A stretch of 5,419 bases of DNA, taken from assembly GCA_028866785.1 (NCBI GenBank), contig JAGWHN010000037.1, positions 1 to 5,419 on the forward strand. The letters run 5' to 3'. Made by a program: the position numbers and the translations under genes. The stretch comes from Microcaldota archaeon. GTDB taxonomy: Archaea > Micrarchaeota > Micrarchaeia > Micrarchaeales > CABMGC01. The notes under the pieces are model-generated. The model was not told where the DNA came from. It worked only from the letters and a program-made list of their open reading frames with translations, and ran no database searches. Of this stretch, positions 4,992-5,419 are shown in pieces; the stretch's first letter is position 1; each line of letters opens with the position of its first letter.

Positions 4992-5419
4992 ATGGCAAAG
5001 ACGTACCTAGACATAGTAAAATACATGATTGCGGCTGACTTTTCAATCGACGGACTTGTTGACAAGCCGGACATAATCGGCGCAGTATTCGGCCAGACAG
5101 AAGGTTTGCTTGGAGACGAGCTTGATTTGAGGGAGCTGCAAAAGAACGGAAAGATCGGAAGGATAGAAATCGACATGAACCAGCAGGGCGGCAAGACATT
5201 TGGAAAGCTGCACCTGCCTGCATCCCTGGACCGAATCGAGACCTGCATACTTGCGGCTGCGGTAGAGTCGGTCGACAGGGTGGGTCCATATGACGCTAAA
5301 TTCAGGGTTGAGAAGGTAGAGGACACAAGAACCGACAAGAGGAGAAAGCTTCTAGCAAGGGCGAAGGAGCTTGTGAAGATGCTTCTCACCACCGAGATGC
5401 CAGACAGCAAGGAGCTCTC
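4992..5419 (+). CDS. dnaG: Archaeal DnaG primase-like protein (N-terminal part, runs off window)
   Basis: Archaeal DnaG is a Toprim protein that associates with the RNA exosome and has been reported to have primase activity. The 142 visible codons are its conserved N-terminal domain: KYMIAADFSIDGLVDKPD (10-27), then IGAVFGQTEGLLGDELDLRELQKNGKIGRIE (29-59), the most recognisable block of the family, followed by SLDRIETCILAAAVESVDRVGP and DTRTDKRRK. The Toprim domain with its catalytic Glu/DxD residues lies beyond the window and cannot be checked. Start: I chose ATG 4992 because MAKTYLDIVKY fits the family's short lead-in. GTG 4962 is in frame, has AAGG five bases upstream and would add ten residues (VNASYKIDDF); a TGA at 4941 closes the frame above. 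Arginine is AGR in 8 of 9 codons. Divergent from hjc. Family assignment is very secure; the start is less so. Confidence 0.94.
   Translation, partial: MAKTYLDIVKYMIAADFSIDGLVDKPDIIGAVFGQTEGLLGDELDLRELQKNGKIGRIEIDMNQQGGKTFGKLHLPASLDRIETCILAAAVESVDRVGPYDAKFRVEKVEDTRTDKRRKLLARAKELVKMLLTTEMPDSKEL

Noticed and set aside
4973..5410. Minus-strand open frames of 145 and 99 codons opposite dnaG
   Set aside because: They are antisense to the conserved dnaG N-terminal domain and their sequences are low-complexity Ser/Pro-rich translations typical of shadow frames.
1..5419. CRISPR array, transposon or defence island
   Set aside because: No regularly spaced repeats, no terminal inverted repeats with a transposase and no defence-family proteins were found; the genes are ordinary archaeal core functions.

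Overview
The window is a compact stretch of archaeal chromosome. It carries six well-supported protein genes, two cut by the window edges, plus short divergent promoter regions. Archaeal origin rests on the archaeal/eukaryotic-type leucyl-tRNA synthetase, a DPAGT1-like GlcNAc-1-phosphate transferase, a small archaeal histone, an Hjc Holliday-junction resolvase and the archaeal DnaG protein. AT-rich TATA-like boxes and T-run terminators agree, as does a strong preference for AGA/AGG arginine codons. The lineage cannot be fixed from the sequence: the histone argues against Sulfolobales-like Crenarchaeota, and an uncultured euryarchaeal or DPANN genome is plausible but unproven.

Layout: (1) 1-1892, minus strand: 630 codons of leuS, cut just before the catalytic KMSKS loop. 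(2) 1893-2021: divergent promoter region. (3) 2022-3071, plus: membrane GlcNAc-1-P transferase. (4) 3088-3306, minus: histone, convergent with the transferase, 16 bp between stop codons. (5) 3307-3512: divergent intergenic region between histone and minD, with two mutually exclusive hairpins and a possible 32-codon ORF. (6) 3513-4316, plus: MinD/ParA ATPase with a C-terminal amphipathic tail. (7) 4325-4753, minus: hjc, convergent with minD, sharing an A-run/T-run bidirectional terminator. (8) 4754-4991: divergent region between hjc and dnaG, with promoters, an inverted repeat around a TATA-like box and a possible 37-codon ORF. (9) 4992-5419, plus: N-terminal part of archaeal dnaG, running off the window.

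The genes alternate in strand, so there is no multigene operon here; each appears to have its own promoter. Functionally they cover information processing (LeuRS, histone, Hjc, DnaG), the first step of lipid-linked glycan synthesis, and spatial organisation (MinD). I see no mobile element, CRISPR array, tRNA/rRNA gene or defence system. The points most worth a second look are the histone that lacks the usual DNA-contacting residues, the switch-like hairpins upstream of minD, the divergent arginine codon use of minD, and two tiny ORFs in the intergenic regions.
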